Shown: positions 37,734 through 47,329, counted from the first letter of the stretch. The stretch is 64,000 nt of DNA from Mycolicibacterium anyangense (GCF_010731855.1 NZ_AP022620.1:1984001-2048000); one strand, 5' to 3'. The notes: a model not told the origin generated them from the sequence alone. Translations and numbers: made by a program.

Positions 37734-37764
37734 CTCCGGCGATTCGGAGGAACTAGCCCGCCGT
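37722..37764. terminator. Hairpin built from the 3' ends of two convergent genes
   Basis: ACGGCGGGCTAG (37722-37733) pairs with CTAGCCCGCCGT (37753-37764), and CTCCG (37734-37738) pairs with CGGAG (37745-37749) inside. Each outer arm holds the last three codons (Thr-Ala-Gly) and the TAG stop of one gene, so both proteins end in TAG. It is a strong candidate bidirectional terminator. Confidence 0.8.
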
Positions 37765-38208
37765 TTCGAATCGCCGCCGGATCCCGGCCAGCATCTCCTG
37801 GTGTGCCGCCACGGCTTGCCGTGCGGTCATCGCCAGCAGCGGCCACGGTGCGCTGATCCGGATCCGCTCGGTGAGTCGGGTACCGCCGGGAATGGGGTCG
37901 AAGGACACCACGCCGTCGAGGCGGACCCGGGGAAACTGGCGGGCCTCGGTGCGAACGGGCCCGGATCGGGGCACCCGCAGCGTGGCCGTGTAACTGATCG
38001 GCAGGGTGGCCACGCCCAGCGGGATGCGATCGGCGACCCGATAGGTGTGGACGTACCCGTCCGGCGACTCACTGCGGTGCAGGGTGCGCACGGAGACCAC
38101 CAACGGGTGGACGTCGGTGATGCTGTCCAGATCGACGTAGTGATCGCGGACGTCGGCCGGTGCGCCCGGCACGTCCTCGGTCAGGGTCCGGTCCACCGGC
38201 CCGGCCAC
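37753..38208 (-). CDS. SRPBCC-fold protein (polyketide cyclase/dehydrase-like)
   Basis: A 151-residue protein with the alternating pattern of the START/SRPBCC ligand-binding fold (VDRTLTEDVPGAPADVRDHY at the N-terminus, GTRLTERIRISAPWPLLAM towards the C-terminus). Such proteins bind hydrophobic ligands; the specific ligand is unknown. No signal peptide is visible. It converges on the SDR gene, sharing the terminator hairpin, and lies 9 bp downstream of the DUF732 gene on the same strand, with which it may be cotranscribed. Confidence 0.8.
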   Translation of the reverse strand: MAGPVDRTLTEDVPGAPADVRDHYVDLDSITDVHPLVVSVRTLHRSESPDGYVHTYRVADRIPLGVATLPISYTATLRVPRSGPVRTEARQFPRVRLDGVVSFDPIPGGTRLTERIRISAPWPLLAMTARQAVAAHQEMLAGIRRRFETAG

Positions 38209-38217
38209 GACCAGGCC

Positions 38218-38556
38218 TTACTGGTTGGCGGCCCGCTGCAGGACGCCGACCTGGTCCGGGCAGTAGGTGCTGATCGCCGCGCCCAGGAACTGCACTGCCT
38301 GGGCCTGGGTGGACCCGTTGGGCAGGTTGGTCAGAATGAACTTGGCCGACTGGTAGGCGTCCTTGTCCAGGCCCGCGTTGAGGCGCTTGCAGGTGATCTT
38401 GCCGATCCAGGCGTTGTAGTCACGCGGACCGTAGATCCCGAAAACGTGCAGCTGGTTGGCGAAATCGGTGTCGGGATCGGCGTGTGCCGGCGTGGCCAGG
38501 ACCAGCGGCGCCGCGATGGCAGTTGCGGCTACCATGGCAAGCCTCGTGACGTTCAT
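38218..38556 (-). CDS. DUF732-type small secreted protein
   Basis: A 112-residue exported protein. Signal peptide at residues 1-26 (MNVTRLAMVAATAIAAPLVL then ATPAHA-DPD, a good AxA cleavage site). The mature part has two cysteines (TCKRL and TYCPDQ) likely joined by a disulfide, in a small helical DUF732 arrangement common in mycobacteria. ATG 38556 begins the signal peptide; the longer frame to 38628 adds a non-signal extension. The function is unknown. Confidence 0.82.
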   Translation of the reverse strand: MNVTRLAMVAATAIAAPLVLATPAHADPDTDFANQLHVFGIYGPRDYNAWIGKITCKRLNAGLDKDAYQSAKFILTNLPNGSTQAQAVQFLGAAISTYCPDQVGVLQRAANQ

Positions 38557-38836
38557 GGAACGGAATTGTAGGCCTGCTAACCACCGGCGCGAAAGCCTGC
38601 CGGCTACCAATGATGTGACCTCGGGCACGAACGGAATGGTGAGATCGATCGGCGGGGCTACCGGGGGTATCGTCCGATCAATTAAGTGGGCTAATCTCTT
38701 GAGTTACATCGACTAATCTGTCGCGACGGGCGAGAAAATCGGGGTTGAGATGAGACGGATGGCCACCCACACGACCGGCGTCGCAGAGTTCTGCGCGTTG
38801 TCCGTGTCGGCATCCTGACCTCATCGAAAGAAACCT
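38557..38836. other. Intergenic region upstream of mmpS/mmpL, non-coding
   Basis: These 280 bp separate the divergent DUF732 and mmpS genes. No convincing coding frame is present. A direct repeat CTAATCT occurs at 38691-38697 and 38713-38719, 22 bp apart, and the stretch around it is AT-rich compared with the surroundings, so the mmpS promoter and a regulator site may lie here. AAAGAAA precedes the mmpS ATG. Confidence 0.4.
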
Positions 38837-39268
38837 ATGGTCAGGGCACTCAGACGCGGGTGGATACCGGTGGTCATCCTGGTCGTGGTGGCCATCGCGG
38901 GCTTCGCCGTGTTCCGCCTGCACGGCGTCTTCGGCAAGACCGAACTCACCCGTCCCGGCAGTGGACTGGCCAATGACACCAAGCCGTTCAACCCCAAGAC
39001 GGTGACCTACGAGATCTTCGGCCCACCCGGCACGGTGGCCACCGTCAACTATCTCGACCTCGACGCCACCCCACAGATCGCCAGGGACGTCAGCCTGCCC
39101 TGGACGGTCACCTTGACCACCACCGCCCCGGCCGCCAGTGCCAACATCGTCGCCCAGGGCGACAGCGACACCATCGGCTGCCGGATCACCGTCAACGGTG
39201 AACTCAAGGACGAAAAGACCTCCAACGGCGTCAACGCCCAAACCTTCTGTCTGGTGAAGTCCGCATGA
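38837..39268 (+). CDS. MmpS-family accessory membrane protein
   Basis: A 143-residue protein with one N-terminal transmembrane helix (about residues 8-28) and a periplasmic beta-sandwich containing [19 protein letters not shown] (about 56-74) and two cysteines (GCRITVN and FCLVKS) near the C-terminus. This is the MmpS pattern: the accessory subunit of MmpL lipid/siderophore exporters. It overlaps the mmpL gene by 4 bp (ATGA). It resembles the MmpS4/S5 group rather than being confidently assignable to one. Confidence 0.92.
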   Translation: MVRALRRGWIPVVILVVVAIAGFAVFRLHGVFGKTELTRPGSGLANDTKPFNPKTVTYEIFGPPGTVATVNYLDLDATPQIARDVSLPWTVTLTTTAPAASANIVAQGDSDTIGCRITVNGELKDEKTSNGVNAQTFCLVKSA

Positions 39269-42159
39269 GCCAGCCACCAGCAGCACACTCGCTGATTCCC
39301 CGACTGGTCCGCACGTTCGCGGTACCGGTCGTGTTGTTCTGGTTCGGGCTGGTCGTCGTGCTCAGCGTCGCGGTCCCGCCACTCGAGCAGGTCAGCCAGG
39401 AGCACACCGTCTCGCTGGCACCCGAGGACGCCCCGTCGATGCAGGCGATGAAGCGGGTCGGCAAGGATTTCCAGGAGTTCGACTCCAACAGTTCGGCGAT
39501 GATCCTGCTGGAAAGCGACCAGCCGCTGGGCGCCGAGGCGCACCACTACTACGACGGCTTGATCCAGAAGCTGAAGGAAGATCCCAAGCACGTCGAGCAC
39601 GTGCAGGACTTCTGGGGCGACCCGCTGACCGCGGCCGGCTCCCAGAGCGCCGACGGCAAGGCTGCCTACGTCCAGGTCTATCTCGCCGGCAACCAGGGCG
39701 AGAGCCTGGCCAACGAATCGGTGGACGCGGTCCAGAAGATCGTCGCCGCCAACCCTCCCCCCGCCGGGCTCAAGGTCTACGTCACCGGGCCGACGGCCCT
39801 GAGCCATGATCAGCACAACGTCGGCGATTCGGCGGTCAAGATCGTCGAGATGGTGACCATCGCGGTCATCTTCATCATGCTGGTGCTGGTCTACCGGTCT
39901 GTCGTCACCACGGTGCTGGTGCTGGTCATGGTGTTCCTGGAACTCACCGCCGCCCGCGGCGTCATCGCGTTCCTGGGTAATGCAGAGGTCATCGGCCTGT
40001 CGACGTTCGCGGTGAACCTGCTGGCGACGCTGTCGATCGCCGCGGCCACCGACTACGCGATCTTCCTGATCGGGCGCTATCACGAGGCGCGGCAGGCCGG
40101 TGAAGACCGCGAGACCGCCTACTACACGATGTACCACGGCACCGCCCACGTCATCCTGGGCTCCGGGTTGACCATCGCCGGCGCGACGCTCTGCCTGCAC
40201 TTCGCCCGGCTGCCCTACTTCATGTCGCTGGGCTTCCCGCTGGCCATCGGCATGCTCGTGGTGGTGTTCGCGGCGCTGACGTTCGGCCCCGCGGTGATCG
40301 CGATCGGCAGTCGGTTCCGCAATACGTTCGAGCCCAAACGCAAGATGAACACCCATCTGTGGCGCCGGGTCGGCACCGCGGTGGTGCGCTGGCCCGCACC
40401 GATCCTGGTGGCCTCGATCGCGCTGGCCCTGGTGGGCCTGCTGGCGCTGCCGTCCTACACCACCAACTACAACGACCGGAACTACCTGCCCAAGGACATC
40501 CCGGCCAACGTGGGCTACGCCGCCGCCGACCGGCACTTCCCGCAGGCGCGGATGAACCCCGAGATGCTGCTCATCGAGACCGACCACGATGTGCGCAACC
40601 CGGCGGACATGCTCGTCATCGACCGTGTCGCCAAGTCGGTGTTCCACATTCCGGGCATCGGCCGGGTGCAGACCATCACCCGCCCGCTGGGCACCCCGAT
40701 CGAGCACACCTCGATCCCGTTCCTGATCAGCATGTCTGGCACCAACCAGACGATGAACATGTCCTACCTGCAGGACCGCATGAAAGACATGCTGAAGATG
40801 GGTGACGAATTGCAGGTCACCATCGACACCATGGAACGGATGCTGGCGCTGACCAAGCAGATGGTCGGCATCACCCACGACATGGTGAGCAAGACCAAGC
40901 AGATGGTGGCCGACACCAACGAAATCCGGGACCACCTGGCTAATTTTGATGATTTCTTCCGGCCGATCCGCAATTACTTCTACTGGGAACCGCACTGCTA
41001 CGACATCCCGATCTGCCAGGCACTGCGGTCCATCTTCGATGCGCTCGACGGCGTCGACACGCTCAGTGACGACCTGCAGTCGGTGGTCGTCGATATGGAC
41101 CGGCTCGATGTGCTGATGCCCAAGATGGTGACGATCATGCCGCCGATGATCGCGACCATGAAGAGCATGAAGGCGTCGATGCTGACGATGCAGTCGACGA
41201 TGAACGGCTTGCAGGATCAGATGGAGGCGATGCAGCAGAACGCCACCGCGATGGGTCAGGCGTTCGACGCCTCCAAGAACGACGACTCTTTCTACCTGCC
41301 ACCGGAAGTGTTCGACAACCCGGACTTCAAGCGCGGTCTGAAGATGTTCGTCTCGCCGGACGGAAAAGCGGTGCGGTTCATCATCTCTCACGAGGGTGAC
41401 CCGGCGACGCCAGAGGGCATCTCGCACATCGACAAGATCAAGAATGCGGCGTTCGAGGCCATCAAGGGCAGCCCGCTGGAGGGGTCGAAGGTTTATCTGG
41501 GCGGCACCGCGTCGGTCTACAAGGACATGCAACACGGCGCCAATTACGACCTGCTGATCGCCGGTATCGCGGCACTGTGCCTGATCTTCATCATCATGCT
41601 GGTCATCACCCGGGCCGTGGTGGCCTCGGCGGTCATCGTGGGCACCGTGCTGTTGTCGCTGGGCGCCTCGTTCGGCCTGTCGGTACTGCTGTGGCAGCAC
41701 ATCCTGGGCCAGCCGCTGCACTGGATGGTGATCGCGATGGCGGTGATCATCCTGCTGGCAGTGGGTTCGGACTACAACCTGCTGCTGGTCGCGCGCTTCA
41801 AGGAAGAGGTCCACGCCGGATTGAACACCGGCATCATCCGGGCGATGGCCGGCAGCGGTTCGGTGGTGACCTCGGCGGGCCTGGTCTTCGCGTTCACGAT
41901 GGGTTCGATGGCGATCAGTCCACTGAAGGTCGCCGGCCAGGTCGGCACGACCATTGCGCTGGGCCTGCTGTTCGACACCCTGATCGTGCGGTCGTTCATG
42001 ACACCGTCCATCGCCGCGCTGCTGGGCCGTTGGTTCTGGTGGCCGCAGCGGTTGCGTCAGCGCCCGCGGCCGCAGAAGTGGCCGTCACCGCGCGGCGACG
42101 AATCGGACACCACCGATCAACTCGCTGTGGGCGCCAGCCCCGAAGGCCGTTCACCGTGA
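39265..42159 (+). CDS. MmpL-family RND transporter (MmpL4/5-like)
   Basis: A 964-residue inner-membrane exporter driven by protons. It has about 12 transmembrane helices and two proton-relay motifs: [16 protein letters not shown] (about residue 263) and [16 protein letters not shown] (about 835). A periplasmic methionine-rich helical region (about residues 496-670) lies before the seventh helix, with CYDIPIC at 578-584. Such an extended coiled coil is a feature of the MmpL4/5 siderophore-exporter group. The substrate is unknown: siderophore, glycopeptidolipid or other lipid are all possible. It is coupled to mmpS. Confidence 0.93.
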   Translation: MSQPPAAHSLIPRLVRTFAVPVVLFWFGLVVVLSVAVPPLEQVSQEHTVSLAPEDAPSMQAMKRVGKDFQEFDSNSSAMILLESDQPLGAEAHHYYDGLIQKLKEDPKHVEHVQDFWGDPLTAAGSQSADGKAAYVQVYLAGNQGESLANESVDAVQKIVAANPPPAGLKVYVTGPTALSHDQHNVGDSAVKIVEMVTIAVIFIMLVLVYRSVVTTVLVLVMVFLELTAARGVIAFLGNAEVIGLSTFAVNLLATLSIAAATDYAIFLIGRYHEARQAGEDRETAYYTMYHGTAHVILGSGLTIAGATLCLHFARLPYFMSLGFPLAIGMLVVVFAALTFGPAVIAIGSRFRNTFEPKRKMNTHLWRRVGTAVVRWPAPILVASIALALVGLLALPSYTTNYNDRNYLPKDIPANVGYAAADRHFPQARMNPEMLLIETDHDVRNPADMLVIDRVAKSVFHIPGIGRVQTITRPLGTPIEHTSIPFLISMSGTNQTMNMSYLQDRMKDMLKMGDELQVTIDTMERMLALTKQMVGITHDMVSKTKQMVADTNEIRDHLANFDDFFRPIRNYFYWEPHCYDIPICQALRSIFDALDGVDTLSDDLQSVVVDMDRLDVLMPKMVTIMPPMIATMKSMKASMLTMQSTMNGLQDQMEAMQQNATAMGQAFDASKNDDSFYLPPEVFDNPDFKRGLKMFVSPDGKAVRFIISHEGDPATPEGISHIDKIKNAAFEAIKGSPLEGSKVYLGGTASVYKDMQHGANYDLLIAGIAALCLIFIIMLVITRAVVASAVIVGTVLLSLGASFGLSVLLWQHILGQPLHWMVIAMAVIILLAVGSDYNLLLVARFKEEVHAGLNTGIIRAMAGSGSVVTSAGLVFAFTMGSMAISPLKVAGQVGTTIALGLLFDTLIVRSFMTPSIAALLGRWFWWPQRLRQRPRPQKWPSPRGDESDTTDQLAVGASPEGRSP

Positions 42160-42266
42160 CCCTCGATGAGGGATGATGAACTGGTGAGCCGACCCGACAC
42201 CTGCTGTTCGGGAACCGTTCACCCTGCATCTCCCTAACTGAAAACCACAACCGCGAAGGTCCAGGC

Positions 42267-42554
42267 ATGTCGATCCGCTTGCGTAGCACCGCCTCTGTGA
42301 TGATCGGTCTTGGCGTGTCGATCGCCTTGGCCCCCATGGCCTTTGCAGATCCGCCCAACATCCCGGAGCCGGGTTCGGAGTCGGCCGCCGCCACTATCGG
42401 TGACCTCGACAACCTGGGATACGACGTGAACCTGCAGTATGAGAACGGCGTGCCCAACGCCGGGTTGTCGCAGTGCACGGTCACCGACATCAACACCGTC
42501 GGCTCGGCAGGCAGCCAGAAGGTCGCCTACGTGACGATCAACTGCTCCAAGTAG
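42267..42554 (+). CDS. Small secreted protein of unknown function
   Basis: A 95-residue exported protein. The signal peptide covers about residues 1-28, cleaved after a MAFA-DPP type AxA site. The mature 67 residues have two cysteines (LSQCTVTD and the C-terminal NCSK) that probably form a disulfide, with alternating hydrophobic residues suggesting beta strands. Similar short secreted proteins with terminal CS motifs are frequent in mycobacteria. It follows mmpL by 107 bp and is closed by a hairpin. Confidence 0.78.
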   Translation: MSIRLRSTASVMIGLGVSIALAPMAFADPPNIPEPGSESAAATIGDLDNLGYDVNLQYENGVPNAGLSQCTVTDINTVGSAGSQKVAYVTINCSK

Positions 42555-42562
42555 TCGAGCTC

Positions 42563-42586
42563 CTCGTTGCCGCCGCAGGCAACGAG
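42563..42586 (+). terminator. Hairpin terminator CTCGTTGCC-N6-GGCAACGAG
   Basis: A perfect 9-bp stem (42563-42571 and 42578-42586) with a GCCGCA loop begins 9 bases after the stop of the small secreted protein gene. No U-run follows. Confidence 0.7.
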
Positions 42587-42826
42587 CGAACCGACGGCCT
42601 AGTTCGTCGCGAAAATTCCGGGCGCCGGGATTCGGCTTCGCCGAGCCACTGATCTAGAACAGCGAATCAGCAGATCAGGCTATTTCTGGGCAGAGCTGTG
42701 CCGTTTGCCGGGATCAGGCCCGATGAGGTACGAAGGTCCCAATTTTGCGTCGACTCGCGGGACCGCGACCGTCGGGCCGGACCGCTGTGGGACGCTGGAA
42801 GTCCGTTATCCGAAAGGACCTCCGAC

Positions 42827-43213
42827 GTGACCGCTCCCGTCATCGAGCGCTGGCTGCGTTTCATCGAAGCCGGGCAGACCGATGAGCTCGACGACCTGCT
42901 GGCCGAGGACGCGGTGTTCTACTCTCCCGCCGTTTTCACCCCGCAGCATGGCAGGCAGAAGACCGCCACCTACCTGCGTGCCGCAGAAAAGTTGTTCTCC
43001 GCCAGCAACTTCCGCTACATCGGACAATGGGTCGAGAGTCGTTCTGCGGTACTGGAATTCACCGCCGAGGTCGACGGGCTGACCGTCGACGGCATCGACA
43101 TGATCCAGTGGAATGACGACGGGAAGATCACGTCGGTCAAGGTGATGATCCGGCCACTGAAGGCCTTGCAGGCGATCGTTCCCCGAATGGGCGAACTACT
43201 GGAAATGCGATAA
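42827..43213 (+). CDS. SnoaL/NTF2-like protein
   Basis: A 128-residue protein of the NTF2-like alpha+beta-barrel fold: VIERWLRFIEAGQTDELDDL helices, LAEDAVFYSPAVFTPQHG, and the C-terminal strands WNDDGKITSVKVMIRPL. These small cone-shaped proteins are isomerases, dehydratases or ligand binders; which applies cannot be told. The start is GTG 42827, after a GGACC-containing purine stretch. A longer frame to 42698 encodes an Arg/Asp-rich extension unlike the family. The 5' region holds the inverted repeat GGTCCC-N18-GGGACC (42735-42764). Confidence 0.8.
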   Translation: MTAPVIERWLRFIEAGQTDELDDLLAEDAVFYSPAVFTPQHGRQKTATYLRAAEKLFSASNFRYIGQWVESRSAVLEFTAEVDGLTVDGIDMIQWNDDGKITSVKVMIRPLKALQAIVPRMGELLEMR

Positions 43214-43237
43214 GGGATGCGACAAGGGGTGGAATCG

Positions 43238-45097
43238 ATGGGTGCTTCGAAGAACGCCTCGGCGTACGTGGGCCGGATGGGGGCATTGGCGGTGGCCCTG
43301 GGGGTCGGGGCAGCGATCGCCAACGGCGCTGCGGTGGCGTGGGCCGACGACAGCCCAGGGGCAGGCGCGGCCGGCTCGACGGCCAGTTCGCCGGGCCGCG
43401 ATGCGGGGTCGACGAGCGCCGGGCCCACATCCACGGGCGCCTCGGCGCGAAGCAGGAAGGCCCCCGCTGATTCCGGCGCGTCGGGGTCGAAGTCCGGCAA
43501 GAGCGCCGCGTCGCGCACCGTCGTGACGAGTTCCGGAGGGGCGGTGACCAGCGGGGCGACCCCGTCGTCCGCACCGTCGCCACAGTCCACCGCACCGTCC
43601 TCCCTATCGAGCCCCGCGCCCGCGGCGGCGACCGGCACCACTGCCGTCACCGAACCCGTCAGCCGGGTCATCACGCCACCGAAGCCTGCCGCCATCCCGG
43701 TCGCCGCACCGGTGGTATCGCGCATACTCTCGGCCGTCGGCCTGCCGGTGCCGGGTGCCGCGAACTCGCCGGTGGCGCCCACCCCCGCTCCGTCGCCCGC
43801 CATCTGGACGCTGGCGGCCTGGGCCCGGCGCGAGGTCGATCCCGCACCGGCCATCTCCCCCGTCGTCGCGGCGACGACCACGGCGCAGGCCGCGCAGTCG
43901 GCTGCGGTGGCCGCTGCGGCGACCACCTCGACCGGCTCGCTGGCCACCCGCAATGTCGGCTGGGTGACCGGCCCGGGCATCACCAACGGTTTCGGGATCT
44001 ACGGAACCGATCTCGGCATCATGTGGGAGTACGCGGGGCGGATTCAGCTGGCCTTCGGCGACACCTTCAGCGGGCCGAACATGACCGGTGACTGGCGGTC
44101 GAACGCGCTGCTGCTGAGCACCGACACCAATCTGACCAACGGCCTGAGTCTGCTGCAGACCGGCTACGCCTACCAGTTCATCCCGAGCGCACCGGGCGCC
44201 CTGTTCCCGATCCTCAACTCCGAGGTGACGATCATCCCGACCTCCGCGGTCACGGTGGGCCAGCAGGAGTACGTCAACTACATGTCGGTCAAGTCCTGGG
44301 ACACCCCGGGCCGCTGGACCACCAACTACTCGGCGATGTCCCAGTTCGTTCCCGGACCGAACGGTGGCCAGTGGGTACTGGTGCCCTCGACGATCCGCTC
44401 GGCCGGCTGGTTCCGGTCCTCGACGCCCTACGTTCCGGGCAGCCAGAACTTCCAGCAGGCGGCCTACGTACTCGAGCCCACCAGTCAGGTCGCCGATGGT
44501 GAACCGCAGTACCTGTACGCCTTCGGCACCCCGTCGGGCCGCGCCGGGTCGGCATACCTGTCGCGGGTCGCGGTCGGCAGCGAGACCGATCTGACCAAGT
44601 ACCAGTACTGGGACGGCAGCAATTGGGTGCAGGGCAAGCCCGCGGTCGCCACCCCGATCCTCGGTGACTCCACCAGCTCCCCCGGGCTCTTCGGTCCCAT
44701 CATCGACCTGGCCAACAACCCCAACTTCTTCGGCGGCTGGTTCGCCGGGCTGACCGGCGCCAAGACCGGCGGCAACGTCAGCGAAATGTCGGTGCAGTAC
44801 AACCAGTACCTGAACAAGTACGTGGTGCTCTACGCCAACGGCCAGAACAACGTGGTGCTGCGGACCGCCGACCGGCCGGAGGGACCGTGGTCCGATCCGA
44901 TCACGATCGCGACGTCGGCGCAGTACCCGGGCTTGTATGCGCCGATGATCCATCCGTGGTCGGGCACCGGGAAACTGGTGGACAGCAGCGGCGATCCCGA
45001 TGTCAGCAACCTGTACTGGAACATGTCACTGTGGGGTCCCTACAACGTGACCCTGATGCAGACCGATCTGACGCCACTGCACACCACGGTGGTGTAG
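43238..45097 (+). CDS. Secreted DUF4185 protein with low-complexity N-terminal region
   Basis: A 619-residue exported protein. The signal peptide is about residues 1-43, ending WADDSP. A Ser/Ala/Pro/Gly-rich low-complexity region follows to about residue 220. The rest is the DUF4185 domain, related in pattern to five-bladed beta-propeller glycosidases (VTGPGITNGFGIYGTDLGIM, FGDTF, and later WSGTGKLV blocks). ATG 43238 was chosen because AAGGGG lies 8 bases before it; an ATG at 43217 lacks this spacing. Many mycobacterial cell-surface proteins share this layout. The substrate is unknown; cell-wall polysaccharide is a guess. Confidence 0.82.
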   Translation: MGASKNASAYVGRMGALAVALGVGAAIANGAAVAWADDSPGAGAAGSTASSPGRDAGSTSAGPTSTGASARSRKAPADSGASGSKSGKSAASRTVVTSSGGAVTSGATPSSAPSPQSTAPSSLSSPAPAAATGTTAVTEPVSRVITPPKPAAIPVAAPVVSRILSAVGLPVPGAANSPVAPTPAPSPAIWTLAAWARREVDPAPAISPVVAATTTAQAAQSAAVAAAATTSTGSLATRNVGWVTGPGITNGFGIYGTDLGIMWEYAGRIQLAFGDTFSGPNMTGDWRSNALLLSTDTNLTNGLSLLQTGYAYQFIPSAPGALFPILNSEVTIIPTSAVTVGQQEYVNYMSVKSWDTPGRWTTNYSAMSQFVPGPNGGQWVLVPSTIRSAGWFRSSTPYVPGSQNFQQAAYVLEPTSQVADGEPQYLYAFGTPSGRAGSAYLSRVAVGSETDLTKYQYWDGSNWVQGKPAVATPILGDSTSSPGLFGPIIDLANNPNFFGGWFAGLTGAKTGGNVSEMSVQYNQYLNKYVVLYANGQNNVVLRTADRPEGPWSDPITIATSAQYPGLYAPMIHPWSGTGKLVDSSGDPDVSNLYWNMSLWGPYNVTLMQTDLTPLHTTVV

Positions 45098-45119
45098 GCC
45101 GGCCACGTACGTTGGTCTC

Positions 45120-46091
45120 ATGAAATATCTCGAAGTACCGGGTGTCGGCCTGGTCAGCCGGATCGGCCTGGGCACCTGGCAGTTCGGCTCCAGCGAATGG
45201 GGCTACGGCGACGAGTACGCCCACGGGGCGGCACACGAGATCGTGCAGCGTGCCCTTGCCCTGGGAGTGACGTTCTTCGACACCGCCGAGGTCTACGGCT
45301 TCGGTCGCAGTGAACGGATTCTCGGCGAGGCCCTCGGTGCGGAACGGGCCAACGTCGCGGTGGCCAGCAAGATCTTCCCGGTGGCTCCCTTCCCACCGGT
45401 GATCCGCCAGCGCGAGAAGGCCAGCGCCCAGCGGCTGGGGGTGAACCGGATCCCGCTCTATCAGATCCATCAGCCCAACCCGGTGGTCCCCGATTCGGTG
45501 ATCATGCCCGGGTTGCGCGACCTGTTGGACAGCGGTGCGATCGGCGCGGCCGGTGTGTCCAACTACTCGCTGGCGCGGTGGCGTAAAGCCGATGCGGCAC
45601 TGGGCCGCCCGGTGATCAGCAATCAGGTGCACTTCTCGCTGGCGCACGCCGGCCCGCTCGACGACCTGGTCCCGTTCGCCGAACGGGAGAACCGGGTCAT
45701 CATCGCGTGGAGCCCACTGGAGCAGGGGCTGCTGGGCGGCAAGTACGGCCTGGACAACCGCCCGGGCGGGATCCGGGCTGCCAACCCGCTGTTCGGTACC
45801 GCGAACTTGCGGCGGGCCGAGCCGCTGCTGCAGACATTGCGCGATGTGGCGGCCGAGGTCGGCGCGCAACCCGCTCAGGTGGCGCTGGCCTGGCTGATCA
45901 GCCTGCCCGGTGTGGTCGCGATACCGGGTGCCTCCAGCGTGGAACAGCTCGAATTCAACGTCGCCGCAGCCGATATCGAACTGTCCCCGGAGTCGAGGGA
46001 CGTGCTGACCGCGGCGGCGAAGGCGTTCACACCGGTATCGGCGGCCCGATTCGTGGCCGACTCGGTGCGGGAGCGGCTAGGACTGGGCTGA
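45120..46091 (+). CDS. Aldo/keto reductase
   Basis: A 323-residue (beta/alpha)8 NADPH-dependent oxidoreductase. The catalytic tetrad is visible: Asp/Tyr in DTAEVYGFGRSE (about residues 49-60), Lys in VASKIF (about 83) and His in LYQIHQPNP (about 117). It is nearly superimposable on M. tuberculosis Rv2298 as I recall it. The substrate is unknown; carbonyl detoxification is common in the family. It is followed 7 bp later by the VTT membrane protein gene. Confidence 0.93.
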   Translation: MKYLEVPGVGLVSRIGLGTWQFGSSEWGYGDEYAHGAAHEIVQRALALGVTFFDTAEVYGFGRSERILGEALGAERANVAVASKIFPVAPFPPVIRQREKASAQRLGVNRIPLYQIHQPNPVVPDSVIMPGLRDLLDSGAIGAAGVSNYSLARWRKADAALGRPVISNQVHFSLAHAGPLDDLVPFAERENRVIIAWSPLEQGLLGGKYGLDNRPGGIRAANPLFGTANLRRAEPLLQTLRDVAAEVGAQPAQVALAWLISLPGVVAIPGASSVEQLEFNVAAADIELSPESRDVLTAAAKAFTPVSAARFVADSVRERLGLG

Positions 46092-46097
46092 CGGCAC

Positions 46098-46784
46098 ATG
46101 ACTGACGCCGCGCAGTCCCCCGCGGCCCGCCGCTGGCCACACATCCTGCGCCTAGTGCTGTTCGTCGCGGTGCTGCTCACGATGTTCTATCTGGTCGCCA
46201 TCGCCCGCGTCGTCCACGTCGAACAGGTCCGCGACGCCGTCGCTGCGACCGGACCCATCGCGCCCGTGGCCTATCTGCTGGCGGCTGCCGCGCTGGCCGC
46301 GATCTTCGTCCCCGGGCCACTACTGGCCGCGGGCAGCGGATTTCTGTTCGGCCCCCTGCTCGGCACTTTCGTGACGCTCGGCTCAACGGTCACGACGGCG
46401 ATGATCGCGGCTGCGATCGGACGACGGGCGGGGCGGGACAGTGCTCGCGCACTGATCGGACCGGACTGGTCCGAACGCATCGACGGCCAGATCAAGCGGC
46501 GCGGACTGTGGGCGGTGGTCGGGCAGCGATTCATCCCGGGCATCTCCGACGCGCTGGCATCGTATGCCTTCGGCGCTTTCGGAATGCCTTTGTGGCAGAT
46601 GGCAATTGGGGCGTTCATCGGCTCGGCGCCGCGAGCTTTCGTCTACACCGCCCTCGGGGCGTCGATCTCGAATCTGTCGTCGCCGCTGGCATACGCCGCG
46701 ATCGGGGTGTGGTGCGTGACCGCCATCATCGGGGCGTTCGCCGCGCACCGGGGTTACCGCAATTGGCGGGCTCGACGCCGATAA
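46098..46784 (+). CDS. TVP38/TMEM64 (VTT-domain) membrane protein
   Basis: A 228-residue membrane protein with about six hydrophobic segments. The VTT/SNARE-associated core includes FVPGPLLAAGSGFLFGPLLG (about residues 71-90) and RFIPGISDALASYAFGAFG (about 146-164), the two re-entrant Gly/Pro motifs of the DedA superfamily. Family members are linked to lipid flipping or membrane homeostasis. It is likely cotranscribed with the aldo/keto reductase upstream. Confidence 0.88.
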   Translation: MTDAAQSPAARRWPHILRLVLFVAVLLTMFYLVAIARVVHVEQVRDAVAATGPIAPVAYLLAAAALAAIFVPGPLLAAGSGFLFGPLLGTFVTLGSTVTTAMIAAAIGRRAGRDSARALIGPDWSERIDGQIKRRGLWAVVGQRFIPGISDALASYAFGAFGMPLWQMAIGAFIGSAPRAFVYTALGASISNLSSPLAYAAIGVWCVTAIIGAFAAHRGYRNWRARRR

Positions 46785-46791
46785 TGATGGC

Positions 46792-47181
46792 GTGGCTGAA
46801 CGCAATGTTCTTGGCGAGGAACTGCAACCCTGCGGCACCGACCCACTGACCGGCTTCTATCGAGACGGCTGCTGTTCGACCGGGCCGGAGGACATCGGCC
46901 TGCACACCATTTGCGCGGTGGTGACGGCGGAGTTTCTGGAGCACCAGCGCTCGATCGGCAACGACCTGTCGACGCCGATGCCCCAGTACCGGTTTCCGGG
47001 ATTGGAGCCCGGGGACCGGTGGTGCGTCACAGCCCGGAACTGGCTGCGCGCCCATCAGGACGGGTGCGCAGCTCCGGTGGTGCTGGCGTGTACCCAAGAG
47101 AGCACCCTGGACCTGATACCACTGGAGACGCTGCGGCAGTACGCCGTCGACGTGCCCGATGATCTGGACGGCTGGTCCTAG
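46792..47181 (+). CDS. DUF2237 family protein
   Basis: A 129-residue cytoplasmic protein with the DUF2237 pattern: NVLGEELQPCGTDPLTGFYRDGCC near the N-terminus, TPMPQYRFPGLEPGDRWCVTARNW in the middle, and APVVLACTQESTLDLIPLE at the end. Several conserved cysteines (Cys13, 26, 27 and others) are present. The start is GTG 46792, 7 bp after the VTT gene stop. The function of the family is unknown. Confidence 0.85.
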   Translation: MAERNVLGEELQPCGTDPLTGFYRDGCCSTGPEDIGLHTICAVVTAEFLEHQRSIGNDLSTPMPQYRFPGLEPGDRWCVTARNWLRAHQDGCAAPVVLACTQESTLDLIPLETLRQYAVDVPDDLDGWS

Positions 47182-47313
47182 CGGACTGGTCGATAGCTGA
47201 CCACACTGCGCGCGTTCACACGTGCCACCTTTGTCCCTGCAGCCACATGTGTATCGTCAGCAACTTTTACACCAACGGCAATTACTGAAGCTCGACCCGT
47301 TGCCATCCTGTGA

Positions 47314-47329
47314 CAATATGGCTATATTG
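47314..47329. promoter_or_regulatory. Palindrome CAATAT-N4-ATATTG upstream of the CDGP gene
   Basis: A perfect 6-bp inverted repeat with a GGCT spacer, ending 20 bp before the ATG at 47350. It is unusually AT-rich for this genome. TATATT inside the right arm could also act as a -10 element, so the palindrome may be a repressor site over the promoter. Confidence 0.5.

Noticed and set aside
39049..41814. Very long antisense open frame (921 codons) opposite mmpL
   Set aside because: It mirrors the mmpL reading frame, is full of His/Asp/Arg/Gln-rich low-complexity residues and has no homology pattern. mmpL and mmpS have clear family motifs on the other strand.
42789..42804. Possible DosR box (GGGAC...GTCC) upstream of the SnoaL-like gene
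   Set aside because: The DosR consensus as I recall has GGGAC and GTCCC arms separated by four bases. Here the spacing is seven and the second arm is incomplete.
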